Of a stretch of 64,000 bases of DNA, positions 46,500 to 55,067 are shown in pieces. Position numbers and translations under genes: made by a program. Location of the stretch: positions 1,313,587-1,377,586 of the forward strand of contig CP096137.1 of the NCBI GenBank assembly GCA_023213235.1. The letters are read 5' to 3'. Under the pieces are notes generated by a model. That model was not told the DNA's origin, ran no database searches, and worked only from the letters and a program-made list of their open reading frames with translations. Source of the DNA: Elusimicrobiota bacterium. Its GTDB lineage: Bacteria > Elusimicrobiota > Elusimicrobia > UBA1565 > UBA9628. Positions within the stretch are counted from its first letter, which is position 1; each line of letters starts with the position of its first letter.

Positions 46500-47194
46500 A
46501 GAAAGGCCTGCGCGCGCTGTTCCTGCTCGTCCTGATCCTCGGGCTCGTGGCCGCCGGCGCCGCCTCGCTGTGGCTCGGCCGCGGCGTCAAGCTCGCCGTC
46601 GAGCGCTTCGGCCCGGGCATCGTCGGCGCGCCCGTGACCGTCGGCGCCGTCGTGCTGGCGCCGTTCTCCGGCGTCGGGACGATCACGAACCTCGAGATCG
46701 GCAACCCGCCGGGCTTCAAGGGACCCTACGCGCTGCGCGTCGGCTCCATCGAGGTGAAGATCAAGCTCGCCACCCTCGCGCGCGAGACCGTCGTCGTCGA
46801 GCGCGTCGTGATCAAGGAGCCCCGGATCAACTACGAGCTCGGCCCGGGCGGCAGCAACCTCGCGCGCCTGCAGAAGAACGCCGAGGGCGGCAAAGGCAAG
46901 CCCGCGGCGTCCCAGGGCGGCAAGTCCCTCGAGATCGGGCTGCTGTCGGTCACGGGCGGGCAGGTCGGGCTCTCGGCCGCCGCGCTCGGCTCGGCGACGG
47001 TCGCGCTGCCCGACGTGCGTTTGAGCAACCTCGGCGGCAAGGGCCGCTCGCCGGCCGACGCGGCCGCGGAGGTGCTGTCGGCGATCTCCGGCGGGGCGGC
47101 GAAGGCCGTCTCCAACCTCGGCGGCAAGGCGCTCGAGACGGCCGCGAGCGAGGTCCTGGGCCGGCTCGGCGGCATGCTGAAGGGGAAGAAATGA
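46496..47194 (+). CDS. AsmA-like membrane-anchored protein
   Basis: 232 residues from ATG 46496, overlapping the dipeptidase stop. An N-terminal anchor helix (LRALFLLVLILGLVAAGAAS) precedes a beta-rich domain with IVGAPVTVGAVVLAPFSGVG, ITNLEIGNPPGFKGPYALRV and VERVVIKEPRINYELGPGGS, typical of AsmA/DUF748-type inner-membrane proteins implicated in lipid transport to the outer membrane. Much shorter than classical AsmA. A Gly/Ala-rich helical end follows. Its stop overlaps the aldehyde dehydrogenase start. Confidence 0.72.
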   Translation: MKKGLRALFLLVLILGLVAAGAASLWLGRGVKLAVERFGPGIVGAPVTVGAVVLAPFSGVGTITNLEIGNPPGFKGPYALRVGSIEVKIKLATLARETVVVERVVIKEPRINYELGPGGSNLARLQKNAEGGKGKPAASQGGKSLEIGLLSVTGGQVGLSAAALGSATVALPDVRLSNLGGKGRSPADAAAEVLSAISGGAAKAVSNLGGKALETAASEVLGRLGGMLKGKK

Positions 47195-48633
47195 GCGGCG
47201 CCGCGCGCTTCCCGTCCGCGCTCGAGGCCACGCCCGAGGAGGCCGCCGCCAAGGCCGCCGCCGCCCGCCGCGCGGCCGCCGTCTGGCGCCGCACCACGGT
47301 GGGCCAGCGCGTGAAGGCCCTGCGCTCGGTCTGGAAGGCGCTCGCCGCCCGCCGCGAGGAGATCCGCGCCGTCGTCCACGAGGAGACCGGCAAGCCGCTC
47401 GTCGAGGTCGACCTCATGGAGCTCGGCGCCGCCGGCCTGCTCGTCGACTGGATGACCTCCGCCGCGCCGCGCGTGCTGGCCGACAAGGCCGCGTCGAAGC
47501 CCTGGTCGCTGTTCAACAAGCGCGCCTACGAGCGCCGCGTGCCGCGCGGCGTCGTGGGCCTCGTCACGCCGTGGAACATGCCGTTCCTGATTCCCTTCGG
47601 CGACGCGTTCGCGGCCATGCTCGCCGGCAACGCCGTCCTGCTCAAGCCGTCCGAATGGACCACGAAGACCGCGCTGTGGCTCGAGGGCGCGCTCGCCGCG
47701 ACCGCCTTGCTGCCCGAGGGCCTGCTCTCCGTGGTGCCCGGCGGCGCCGCCTCCGGCGAGGCCGTCATCGACGCCTCCGACATGGTCGTCTTCACCGGCT
47801 CGACGAAGACCGGCCGCGCGGTCGCCGCGCGGGCGGCTATGCAGCTGAAGCCGTCCATTTTGGAGCTCGGCGGCAAGCACCCGATGATCGTCTGCGCCGA
47901 CGCCTCCCTCGAGCGCGCCGCCTCCGCCGCCGTCTGGGCCGCCTGCTCGAACGCGGGCCAGGTCTGCGTCGGCGTCGAGCGCGTGTTCGTCGAAGCCGAC
48001 GCCTACGACCGCTTCGTCGAGCTCCTCAAGCCCAAGGTCGCCGCCCTGCGCCAGAAGCTCGACGGCAAGGACGCCGACCTCGGCCGCCTCGTCTTCCCGC
48101 CGCTCGTCGACCGCATCCAAGACCAGCTCGAGGACGCGCGCGGCAAGGGCGCGCGCGTGATCGGCGGCGAGGTCATCGACCGCGCCAACCTCGTCGTCGC
48201 CCCCGCGATCGTGCTGGACGCTCGCATGGACATGAAGGTCATGACCGAGGAGACCTTCGGGCCCGTCATCCCCGTGATGAAAGTGTCCCGCGCCGAGGAG
48301 GCCGTCGCGCTCGCGAACGCGGGCTCCGAGGGCCTGGCGGCGTCCGTGTGGACGACTGACCTCGCGAAGGGCGAGACGCTCGCCGCCGCGCTGGAAGTCG
48401 GCTTGGTGGGAGTGAACGAGCCCGCGTCTCATTACGCGTTCGGCGCGCTCCCGTTCGGCGGCATGAAGCAATCGGGAATGGGAAGAAGGCACGGCGACGA
48501 AGGATTGCTGGCGTTCACGCAGTCTCAATCGGTCTTGGTCCACGAGTGGCCGGACGCCGCGCCGGATCTGTGGTGGTTCCCGTACGACGAGCGCAAGGCC
48601 GGGTTCCTTAGAAAGTTGATGGGTTTGCCGTGA
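47191..48633 (+). CDS. NAD(P)-dependent aldehyde dehydrogenase
   Basis: 480 residues from ATG 47191 (overlaps the previous stop). Family motifs: VTPWNMPFLIPFGDAFAAML, VVFTGSTKTGRAV, the general-base Glu in LKPSILELGGKHPMIV, the nucleophile Cys in CSNAGQVCVGVERVF, and EETFGPVIPV. The C-terminal GGMKQSGMGRRHG is also typical. Close to succinate-semialdehyde or broad-range dehydrogenases; the substrate is not clear. Frames with long antisense ORFs here are only codon-bias shadows. Confidence 0.93.
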   Translation: MSGAARFPSALEATPEEAAAKAAAARRAAAVWRRTTVGQRVKALRSVWKALAARREEIRAVVHEETGKPLVEVDLMELGAAGLLVDWMTSAAPRVLADKAASKPWSLFNKRAYERRVPRGVVGLVTPWNMPFLIPFGDAFAAMLAGNAVLLKPSEWTTKTALWLEGALAATALLPEGLLSVVPGGAASGEAVIDASDMVVFTGSTKTGRAVAARAAMQLKPSILELGGKHPMIVCADASLERAASAAVWAACSNAGQVCVGVERVFVEADAYDRFVELLKPKVAALRQKLDGKDADLGRLVFPPLVDRIQDQLEDARGKGARVIGGEVIDRANLVVAPAIVLDARMDMKVMTEETFGPVIPVMKVSRAEEAVALANAGSEGLAASVWTTDLAKGETLAAALEVGLVGVNEPASHYAFGALPFGGMKQSGMGRRHGDEGLLAFTQSQSVLVHEWPDAAPDLWWFPYDERKAGFLRKLMGLP

Positions 48634-49469
48634 TACTCGGGGTCCATGCGTCCGTTCGCATGGGCTTCGACGCGGCTCTCAAAGAAGCCGTGGCGCTCGG
48701 CTGTGCGTCACTCCAGATTTTGCCGTACCCGCGCCACGATCCCCATCCAAATCCGTCGCACTTAGCGTCGTTCAACGCGGCCCGAAGGGCCGCGGGCGTG
48801 CGCGTATTGTTGGTGCACTCGCGTTTCGTCCCCAGTCTCGCCTCGTCCGATCCCCAACGCCGTCGTCGTTCAATAGAACATCTCGCGCACGAGCTGGAAC
48901 TGGCCACGGCGCTCGGCGCCGATTCGTACGTCATTCATGGCGGCGCCTATTCCGAAGGCTCGTCCCTCGACGAAGGCGTCAGGCTGTTCTCAGAGTCGAT
49001 CCTCGAGGCCGTCCAGAGAAGTTCCTGCGACGTGCCGTTGTTGATCGAGAACGTGCCCGGCGGAGGACGCCGCATGGGAGGGCCTCTGGAAGAAGTCGCA
49101 CGGCTCTATGACGCCCTGAAGCCGAGGGCGCCGAGCATGGCCGTCTGTCTCGACACCGCGCACGCTTATGCGGCGGGATACGACTGCTCCACGATCGAGG
49201 GCGCGCTGAAGTTCATCGCCCGCGCCCACCGCCTCATGGGCTTCGACGCGATCAAGGCTTTTCATCTGAACGACACCCGCGCCCTGCTCAACTCCAACCG
49301 CGAGAACCACGAGCATTGGGGCAAGGGCCGCCTCGGCTCCGAGGGCCTCAAGGCGTTGCTGACCCGCGACGAGTTCTCCGCCGTTGCCGGTATTTTAGAA
49401 ACGCCGAAGGACGGTCCGGAGTCGGATCGCGCGAATCTTGCGTTCGCGCGCGCGCTGGCCTCCGCTTAA
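48630..49469 (+). CDS. nfo: Deoxyribonuclease IV (AP endonuclease IV)
   Basis: 279 residues; ATG overlaps the previous stop. TIM-barrel zinc enzyme: LGVHASVRMGFDAALKEAV, SYVIHGGAYSEGSS, PLLIENVPGGGRRMGG, VCLDTAHAYAAGYD, IKAFHLNDTRALLNSNRENH, and ILETPKDGPESD. These match the metal-binding His/Glu/Asp residues of Nfo. It cleaves abasic sites in base-excision repair. The usual start MxxGAHxS is here MILGVHAS. Confidence 0.92.
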   Translation: MILGVHASVRMGFDAALKEAVALGCASLQILPYPRHDPHPNPSHLASFNAARRAAGVRVLLVHSRFVPSLASSDPQRRRRSIEHLAHELELATALGADSYVIHGGAYSEGSSLDEGVRLFSESILEAVQRSSCDVPLLIENVPGGGRRMGGPLEEVARLYDALKPRAPSMAVCLDTAHAYAAGYDCSTIEGALKFIARAHRLMGFDAIKAFHLNDTRALLNSNRENHEHWGKGRLGSEGLKALLTRDEFSAVAGILETPKDGPESDRANLAFARALASA

Positions 49470-50738
49470 GCGGAGACGCGCAGACCTTCGCGCCCGACGA
49501 CGACCTTCAGGTTCTTGTAGCCGCGCTCCTCGATCCGCGCGTTGGCGTCCTTGCCCATCTGGTCGAGCACGCCGTCGGCGTAGGAGCCGTCCTGGTGGAC
49601 GAGCACGAGCGCCTTCACGAGGTTCTTGCCCGCGAAGTCGACGGCCGCGATGAAGCTCGAGTGGCCCTGGTTGCGGTTCTTCTTGTAGTCGTCGGGCGTG
49701 AAGCGCCCGTCGTGGAACATGAGGTCGGCGCCGCGGCACACCGCGCCGATCTTCTCGTCGTAGTCCTGCAGGGCGGTCGCGTACTCGCCGTAGAGCTCGC
49801 TGTCCGGGCAGTACACGATCTTGCGGCCCTCGACCTGGAGGATGTACGCCAAGGTCGTGCCCGGGTGGTTGGCGTAGAACGCCGAGAGGCGCACGCCGGG
49901 CAGGATTTCGTAAGTCTGCTCCATCAGTTCGTAGAGCTCGATCTTGGCCGGGGGCATTTCCGCGCCGAAGCCGGGCTCGAAGGCGGCCTTGAGCGCCTGC
50001 TCGAGCGGCTTGTCGGGGTCGGAGGCGGCGCTGATGTGGAGAGTGTAGTCCTTGTCCCGCGCGCAGGGGAAGCCCGCCAGCCCTTCTATATGGTCATGAT
50101 GAAAGTGGGTGAGAAACAACCACAGCTCCTTGTGCTTGCCGCTCTTCATCAACTCGTTGCCCAGCAGGCTGATGCCGGAGCCCGCGTCGAAGATGAACAT
50201 ATGCTGCGGCGTCTCGATCGACACGCACGCCGTGTGCTTGCCGTACTTCGCGACCACGGGCGAGGTCGCCGTCGACGTCGAGCGGGCGCCCCAGACGGCG
50301 GCCTTGACCTCGGCGCGCGCGATCGGCGCGGGCTCGGAGGGGGCGGGCGATCTTGCCGGGCGCGGCGCCCGCCTTGTCCATGATCTCCTTCACCTTCTGG
50401 GCGAAAAGGTCGACGTCGTAGGGCTTCTCGATGAAGGCCTCGGCGCCGTACTGCGCGGCGCGCTGCTTCTCGGCCTCGAACGACTTGCCCGACACGACGA
50501 TCGCGCGGATCGACTGGGTCTCGGGGTCGGACTTGAGTCTATGGAGCAAGGTGAGCCCGTCGAGGCCGGGCATCAGGATGTCGAGCACGACGAGCGCCGG
50601 CTTGGCGGCCTTGATCGCGTCCTGGGCCTTGAGGCTGTCCTGGATCAAGATCGAGGAGTAGCCCGCGTCGTTGAGGAGCTCGAGCGTGAGCCCTCCGACC
50701 AGCGGGTCGTCGTCGACGATGATGATTTGAGGCGGCAT
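49466..50738 (-). CDS. Response regulator receiver fused to a metallo-beta-lactamase-fold domain (frame broken near 50355)
   Basis: Start ATG 50738. A receiver domain has the acidic pair IIIVDDDPLV, the phospho-Asp in LVVLDILMPGLDGLTLL, VVSGKS and the lysine in FIEKPYDV. After a Pro-rich hinge and a one-base change in the C-run near 50350-50357, the same strand continues VKAAVWGARSTSTATSPVVA, GKHTACVSIETPQHMFIFDA, and the MBL metal site LFLTHFHHDHIEGL, with ANHPGTTLAYILQVEGRKI and MFHDGRF. The MBL domain belongs to the beta-CASP-less, phosphodiesterase-like group. An output domain with hydrolase fold on a receiver is unusual and may act in nucleotide or signalling turnover. About 424 residues joined. 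Confidence 0.82.
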
Positions 50739-50763
50739 AGGCGGCGGTATTCTATAATAAAGC
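50739..50763. promoter_or_regulatory. Very short divergent promoter, candidate leaderless start for rsmD
   Basis: Only 25 bases separate the divergent start codons. TATAAT stands at 50753-50758, five bases before the rsmD ATG at 50764, with no room for a Shine-Dalgarno site. On the opposite strand TTATTATAG gives a -10-like element for the response-regulator gene. rsmD mRNA would begin at or near its ATG. Confidence 0.55.
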
Positions 50764-51351
50764 ATGCGCATCATCGCGGGCGCCGGACGGGGCCGCTCCC
50801 TCAAGAGCGTGCCCAAGGAACTGATGGTCAAGCCGATCTCGGCGCGGATCAAGAAGTCCGTGTTCGACATCCTGCGCCCGCGCCTCGAGGGCTCGCGGTT
50901 CCTGGACCTCTACGCGGGAACGGGGGCGGTCGGCCTCGAGGCCCTCTCGCGCGGGGCCGCGTCCTGCTTCTTCGTCGACGCCGACAAGCGCTGCGTCGCC
51001 GTCATCGAGGAGAACCTCAAACGCCTGGGCTTCGCGGCCAAGGGGCGCGCGAGCTTCGGCGACATCCTGCAGGACCTGTCCTGGGTCGGCTACCGGGCGG
51101 GGAACTCCGAGTTCGACATCGTCTTTCTCGGGCCGCCGTATCGAACGGAAGAGAACGTCATGCTCGCCTATTCGACCCCGTCTCTCGCGCGGGTGGCGGA
51201 GGCCGCTCTGCTGGCTCCCGGCGGCATCATTCTTCTCCAGCGGTATAAGAAAGAGAAAGTCGAGCTGCCCGCGGGGTACGAGAAGTACCGGGAAGAGCGG
51301 TACGGCGATACGGATGTCGAGTTCATCCGTCGCTCCGTTCCGGCCGCTTAG
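50764..51351 (+). CDS. rsmD: RsmD-like 16S rRNA (guanine966-N2)-methyltransferase
   Basis: 195 residues. MRIIAGAGRGRSL and PISARIKKSVFDIL fit the RsmD start, and the SAM site is FLDLYAGTGAVGLEALSRGA with acidic FVDADKRC. The catalytic (N/D)PPY box reads FLGPPYRTEEN, with Gly in place of Asp/Asn, which is unusual because that residue holds the target amino group. Otherwise intact. It may be a weakened enzyme, a variant, or carry a sequencing error. Divergent from the response-regulator gene. Confidence 0.87.
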   Translation: MRIIAGAGRGRSLKSVPKELMVKPISARIKKSVFDILRPRLEGSRFLDLYAGTGAVGLEALSRGAASCFFVDADKRCVAVIEENLKRLGFAAKGRASFGDILQDLSWVGYRAGNSEFDIVFLGPPYRTEENVMLAYSTPSLARVAEAALLAPGGIILLQRYKKEKVELPAGYEKYREERYGDTDVEFIRRSVPAA

Positions 51352-51360
51352 GCCGTTATC

Positions 51361-52068
51361 TTGGAAATTTCGTACACGCGGTATAGGGTCTACCGCGAAT
51401 GCCCCTGGAAATATAAATTATTGTTCGTCGACGGCCGCAAGATCCCGCTGACCGCCAAGTCGTCCTTCGGCCTGTCCTTGCACCGGGCGCTCGAGAAGTG
51501 GCTGCGCGGGGGAACGTTCGACCTTGATTCTCTCTTGGACGCGCTCGACTCCCAGTGGCTGCGCTCCGGCTACGCCGACGAGTCCGACGAGAACAAGTGG
51601 CGCACCAAGGCCGAGCGCGCCCTGACGCGGTTCCACCAGGACGAGGAATCCCGGCGCGCCCGCACCGTCGGCGTGGAGAAGGAGTTCGTCTTCCCGGTCG
51701 GGACGCACCAGGCCCGGGGCATGATCGACCGCATCGACCAGGGCCCCGACGGCGCCTACGAGATCATCGACTACAAGACGGGCCCCGGCGTGCCCACGGC
51801 GGCGCAGGTCGCCGCCGACCCGCAGATGCGCTTCTACGCGCTCGGCCTCTCGCGCGGGCTGCACATGGAGCCGTCGACCTTGACCGTCGACTGCGTCGTC
51901 GCCGGCGCGCGCGTCAGCGCGGCGTACGACCCGTCGGGCGTGGACTCGCTCGCGGCCGACGTGCGCGCGGCGGCGTCGGGGATCGAGGCGGCGGTGTTCG
52001 AGCCGAACACGAGCTTCTGCCAGCGGTGCGATTTCCGGAAAGACTGCGCCTACTCCGTCGCCAAGTGA
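51361..52068 (+). CDS. PD-(D/E)XK nuclease-family protein (RecB/Cas4-like)
   Basis: 235 residues from a TTG, nine bases after rsmD. Starts SYTRYRVYRECPWKYKLLFV, has the histidine SLHRALEKWL, and the nuclease core GMIDRIDQGPDGAYEIIDYK (Asp...Glu-Ile-Ile-Asp-Tyr-Lys), with FYALGL and terminal cysteines CQRCDFRKDCAY that could bind a [4Fe-4S] cluster as in AddB/Cas4 proteins. Probable DNA exonuclease in repair. No cas genes are nearby, so a CRISPR role is not indicated. Its end overlaps the convergent XRE gene by 19 bases. Confidence 0.87.
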   Translation: MEISYTRYRVYRECPWKYKLLFVDGRKIPLTAKSSFGLSLHRALEKWLRGGTFDLDSLLDALDSQWLRSGYADESDENKWRTKAERALTRFHQDEESRRARTVGVEKEFVFPVGTHQARGMIDRIDQGPDGAYEIIDYKTGPGVPTAAQVAADPQMRFYALGLSRGLHMEPSTLTVDCVVAGARVSAAYDPSGVDSLAADVRAAASGIEAAVFEPNTSFCQRCDFRKDCAYSVAK

Positions 52069-52379
52069 GCCCGGACGCGTTGCTCCCTGCGCGCCAGCCA
52101 GGCCTCCTGCCGCGCCGCGACGTGATCGTCGGCCATGACGCACAGCGGCCGCGGCGAGCGGACGCCCAGCACGAGCGCGCCGCCGAGCCGTGAGACGATC
52201 CGAATCACGGTGCTCAGGCGCGGATCGCGTCCGTTCTCTACCTTCGCCAGGAAGCCCCGGTCGATCCCCGCGGCGTCCGCGAGTTCCTGCTGCGACAATC
52301 GCAGCTTGAACCGGAAATGGCGGACGAACTCGGTGACCGGCGCCTCGTCGAGCCAGAGTTCCTCGCTCATGTGACTCAT
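52050..52379 (-). CDS. XRE-family helix-turn-helix regulator
   Basis: 109 residues. The HTH is LRLSQQELADAAGIDRGFLAKVENGRDPRLSTVIRIVSRL, matching Cro/C1-type. A short basic C-terminus follows (RPLCVMADDHVAARQEAWLA). Palindromes immediately upstream (52391-52428) suggest autoregulation. No toxin gene sits beside it, so a toxin-antitoxin role is not supported. The start could be the first or fourth codon (MSHM). Confidence 0.87.
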   Translation of the reverse strand: MSHMSEELWLDEAPVTEFVRHFRFKLRLSQQELADAAGIDRGFLAKVENGRDPRLSTVIRIVSRLGGALVLGVRSPRPLCVMADDHVAARQEAWLARREQRVRAHLATE

Positions 52380-52390
52380 ACGTCCCGCGA

Positions 52391-52428
52391 ACTATTCCCG
52401 GGGATAGTCCGCGTGACCTTGGAGTCAC
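52391..52428. promoter_or_regulatory. Two palindromes upstream of the XRE regulator
   Basis: ACTATTCCCGGGGATAGT (52391-52408) is an 18-base palindrome with one mismatched pair, 11 bases before the XRE start. GTGAC...GTCAC (52413-52428, six-base gap) follows. The dyads are placed as operators for the XRE protein. Confidence 0.6.
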
Positions 52429-52496
52429 GGCGGTGATTTCCGGAAAGAGTGCGGGCGCCTCCACCATACAGACGATCGAGACCCCGGAAAAGTTCC

Positions 52497-53350
52497 CTAA
52501 CTTTTCTTCGCGTCGTCGTGGCGCCGGCGCGGGACGCCGGGAAGCTTGCAGTAGTCCCGCACGCAGTTCTTCCCGTCGTGCTTGGCCTGGTACAGGTTCA
52601 TGTCGGCGCGGTGCAGCAACTCCGCCGGCGTCTCGACCCCGGACCCCTCGAACGTGGCCACGCCGACGCTGATCGTCGCGAGGTAGCCGTTCTTGGCGAT
52701 GCCCGAGCGCGCCCGGCTCGCGACGTGGAGCGCGGTGTCGGCGTCGGCGCCGGGCATGATCGCGACGAACTCGTCGCCGCCGTAGCGGCCGAGGATGTCG
52801 TCGGAACGGACGTTGGCCGACAGGGTTTCCGCGGTCTCTTTGATGACGCGGTCGCCGAAAAGATGGCCGTGGGAATCATTGATGCGCTTGAAGTCATCGA
52901 TGTCGATGATCATGACCGAGAGGGGCGACTTCTCGGTCAGCGCGCGCTGGATCTCGATCTCGAGGATCTCCTGCAGGTAGCCGTGGGTGAACGCGCCCGT
53001 GAGGCCGTCGGTGACGGACTTAAGGTGCAGCTCGTCGACGCGCGCGGAGAGCTGGCGGTTGTTGACGCGCTGGCGCTCGGAGCGCAGGCCGATGACGTAG
53101 CCGAACGTCATGAACGCCAGGACCGTTCCGATTGCCATATACGCGTAAAAAGAAAGTTGTAGTCGAGCTCGTGCTGGATCCAGAGGCGCTTGAGCAGGGG
53201 CTCCTGCAGCCAAAAGCGCAGGATGAAGGCGCCCGTCGGGGAGCCGAGGCCCAGTACGGCGCCGATCGCCGGGTAAAGGTAGTAGTGCGGAATCGCGCGC
53301 CAGCCCCCGCGCTCGTCCCGGTCGCCGTGGCGGCGGCGGTCGCGGCTCAT
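52497..53350 (-). CDS. Membrane-bound diguanylate cyclase (GGDEF; frame broken near 53155)
   Basis: ATG at 53350 overlaps the sixA stop. Two hydrophobic helices (YYLYPAIGAVLGLGSPTGAF and, after a one-base change in a T-run, YAYMAIGTVLAFMTFGYVIG) anchor the protein. The GGDEF domain has VTDGLTGAFTHGYLQEIL, IDIDDFKRINDSHGHLFGD, the active GRYGGDEF and an inhibitory RxxD site (RSDD) five residues before GGDEF. It makes cyclic di-GMP. About 284 residues. The frame break is likely artefactual since the helix is restored by one T. Confidence 0.9.
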
Positions 53351-53823
53351 CCGGCGGCTTCGGGCCCCGCCGCCCACAGGGGGCGCGGCGCGGGCTCGAG
53401 CTCGAGGGCGACGACGGTGGCGGGCGTGAACTCGAAGAGCCGGCGGCCGAGCATCGCGGCGAGCTCGCCGATCTGCGGCTGGTGTCCGACGGCGAGGACC
53501 TCCTCGGCGGAGACGCCGCGCAGCGCCAGCTCGCGCGCGAGCTCCTCGGCGGGGCGCGTGTTGTCCAGGGGGAGGAACTCGGCGGCCCCGCCGGAGGGCT
53601 TGAGCACGGCGGCGGCCTCGGCGGCGGTCTGGACGGCGCGCAGCAGCGGGGAGTGCAGGATCAGCGACGGCTTGCCGCCGCGGCCGGCGATCTCGGCGGC
53701 CATGGCGCGGACGTCGGCTCGTCCTTTGTCGGACAGCGGTCGCAGGGCGTCCTTGGAGACGCGCGCCTCGCTCGTCGACAAAGAATGACCGTGGCGCATG
53801 AGATATATCCGTTTCATGGCCAT
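53347..53823 (-). CDS. sixA: Phosphohistidine phosphatase SixA / histidine phosphatase
   Basis: 158 residues. The catalytic RHG is in KRIYLMRHGHSLS, followed by LRPLSDKGRADVRAMAAEIA, LILHSPLLRAVQTAA and the second His in VLAVGHQPQIGELAAML. All match the SixA branch of the histidine phosphatase superfamily, which dephosphorylates HPt-type histidines. It is coupled to the GGDEF gene. Start could also be ATG 53817. Confidence 0.9.
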   Translation of the reverse strand: MAMKRIYLMRHGHSLSTSEARVSKDALRPLSDKGRADVRAMAAEIAGRGGKPSLILHSPLLRAVQTAAEAAAVLKPSGGAAEFLPLDNTRPAEELARELALRGVSAEEVLAVGHQPQIGELAAMLGRRLFEFTPATVVALELEPAPRPLWAAGPEAAG

Positions 53824-53851
53824 GAATTATGCCATTTCGTTAATTCGTTAT

Positions 53852-55032
53852 CTAAAAGAAGTAATCGAAGGACGAGAAAAAGCGCTCGAGCCCGCGCTCG
53901 AGCGCCGACCGCTTCGCCCACGCGTCGGGCGTGATCTCACGCGCGCCCTGGAGCCCGACGGCGAAGGCGGAGAGCAGCTCCGACGCGAACGCTTCGTCGA
54001 CCGCGTGCAGATTCGCCTCGAGGTTGTGCTGCAGCGAGCGGCGGTCGAGGTTGTAGGAGCCGACGGCGCTCCACCGGCCGTCGACGACGACGGCTTTCGC
54101 GTGCATCATCGGGCCCTGCCACTCGAAGATGCGCACGCCGCGCGAGAGCAGGGAGGAGTACGTCGAGCGCATCGCGTACCAGACCGAGCGGATGTCGGAG
54201 ATCCCGGGCACGAGCACGCGCACCGAGACTCCGCGCTTGACGGCCTGCGCGAGCGAGCGGCGGATGCGCCAGTCGGGGATGAAGTAGGAGTTGGCGATCG
54301 CGACGTCGGACCTGGCGGCGCGCAGCGCGTTGACGTAGGCCTCGCGGATCGCGAAGCGCTTGAGCAGCTCGTGGTTGCCGACGACGCGGGCGGAGGCCGA
54401 GCCGGCCGGCGGCCCCTCGGGCGCCGTCGCCTCGAACCAGCGGCCGGTCTCCTTGTGCCAGACCGCGCGGAACAGGCGCTCGAGCTCGTGGGCGGCCGGC
54501 CCCTCGACGCGCGCGTGGGCGTCGGGCCAGTCGAGGCCGCCCGCGTCGGCGGGGGCGTGCTCGTCGCTGAGGTTCATCCCGCCGACGAAGCCGATCCGGC
54601 CGTCCACCACGAGGATCTTGCGGTGGTCCCGGCGGTTCCACGCCCATCGCGGCCGCCACGGCGCCACCGGGTGGTACTCGAGGAGCTGCACGCCCGCGTT
54701 GCGCATCATCGAGACCGTCTCCGGGAGCAGCTCGAGCGAGCCGACGGAGTCGTAGATGACGCGCACGCGCACGCCGCGGCGCGCCGCCTCGGCGAGGCGG
54801 CCGGCGAAGGCGCGCCCGGTCGCGTCGCCGCCGAAACGGTAGGTCTCGAGGCTCACGGAGTCCTTCGCGGCCGCGATCTCGTCGAACATCGCGGCGTACA
54901 GCGAGGAGCCGCGCACGAACAGCGAGAGCTTGTTGTTCGGGACGTACTCGTCGGCGTCCCAGGTGAAATCGGACGAGCCCGGCGCGGGCCGGCGCAGGAA
55001 CTTCCGGACGGGGGAAGCTTGGGGAGCTCCAT
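53852..55032 (-). CDS. Cardiolipin synthase-like phospholipase D protein
   Basis: Two HKD motifs: RRDHRKILVVDGRIGFVGGM and MMHAKAVVVDGRWSAVGSYN, each with the following Gly-Gly/Asn pattern of PLD phosphatidyltransferases. SSLYAAMFDEIAAAKDSVSL is also typical. The likely start is ATG 55032 (MELPKLPP), but joining it to the body (VRKFLRRPAPGSSDFTW) needs one extra C in the run CCCCC near 55015. Otherwise GTG or TTG codons just upstream serve. The open frame extends to 55414 only as antisense shadow of the helicase. About 393 residues. No N-terminal membrane helices, unlike ClsA. Confidence 0.85.
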
Positions 55033-55067
55033 CGCCCGATCGTATCAAACTGATAGGATATCCCACG

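Noticed and set aside
46831-48543. 570-codon antisense frame over the AsmA-like and aldehyde dehydrogenase genes
   Set aside because: Same codon-bias shadow; the sense strand has conserved catalytic motifs.
49316-51248. Long plus-strand frames opposite the response-regulator/MBL gene
   Set aside because: Low-complexity shadows; the minus strand has receiver and MBL catalytic residues.
51361-52068. Cas4-like nuclease as sign of a CRISPR system
   Set aside because: No cas1/cas2, no repeats; the surrounding genes are RsmD and a regulator. Generic RecB-family nuclease is sufficient.
52050-52379. XRE protein as antitoxin of a toxin-antitoxin pair
   Set aside because: No small toxin-like gene is adjacent on the same strand; both neighbours are a nuclease end and a non-coding gap.
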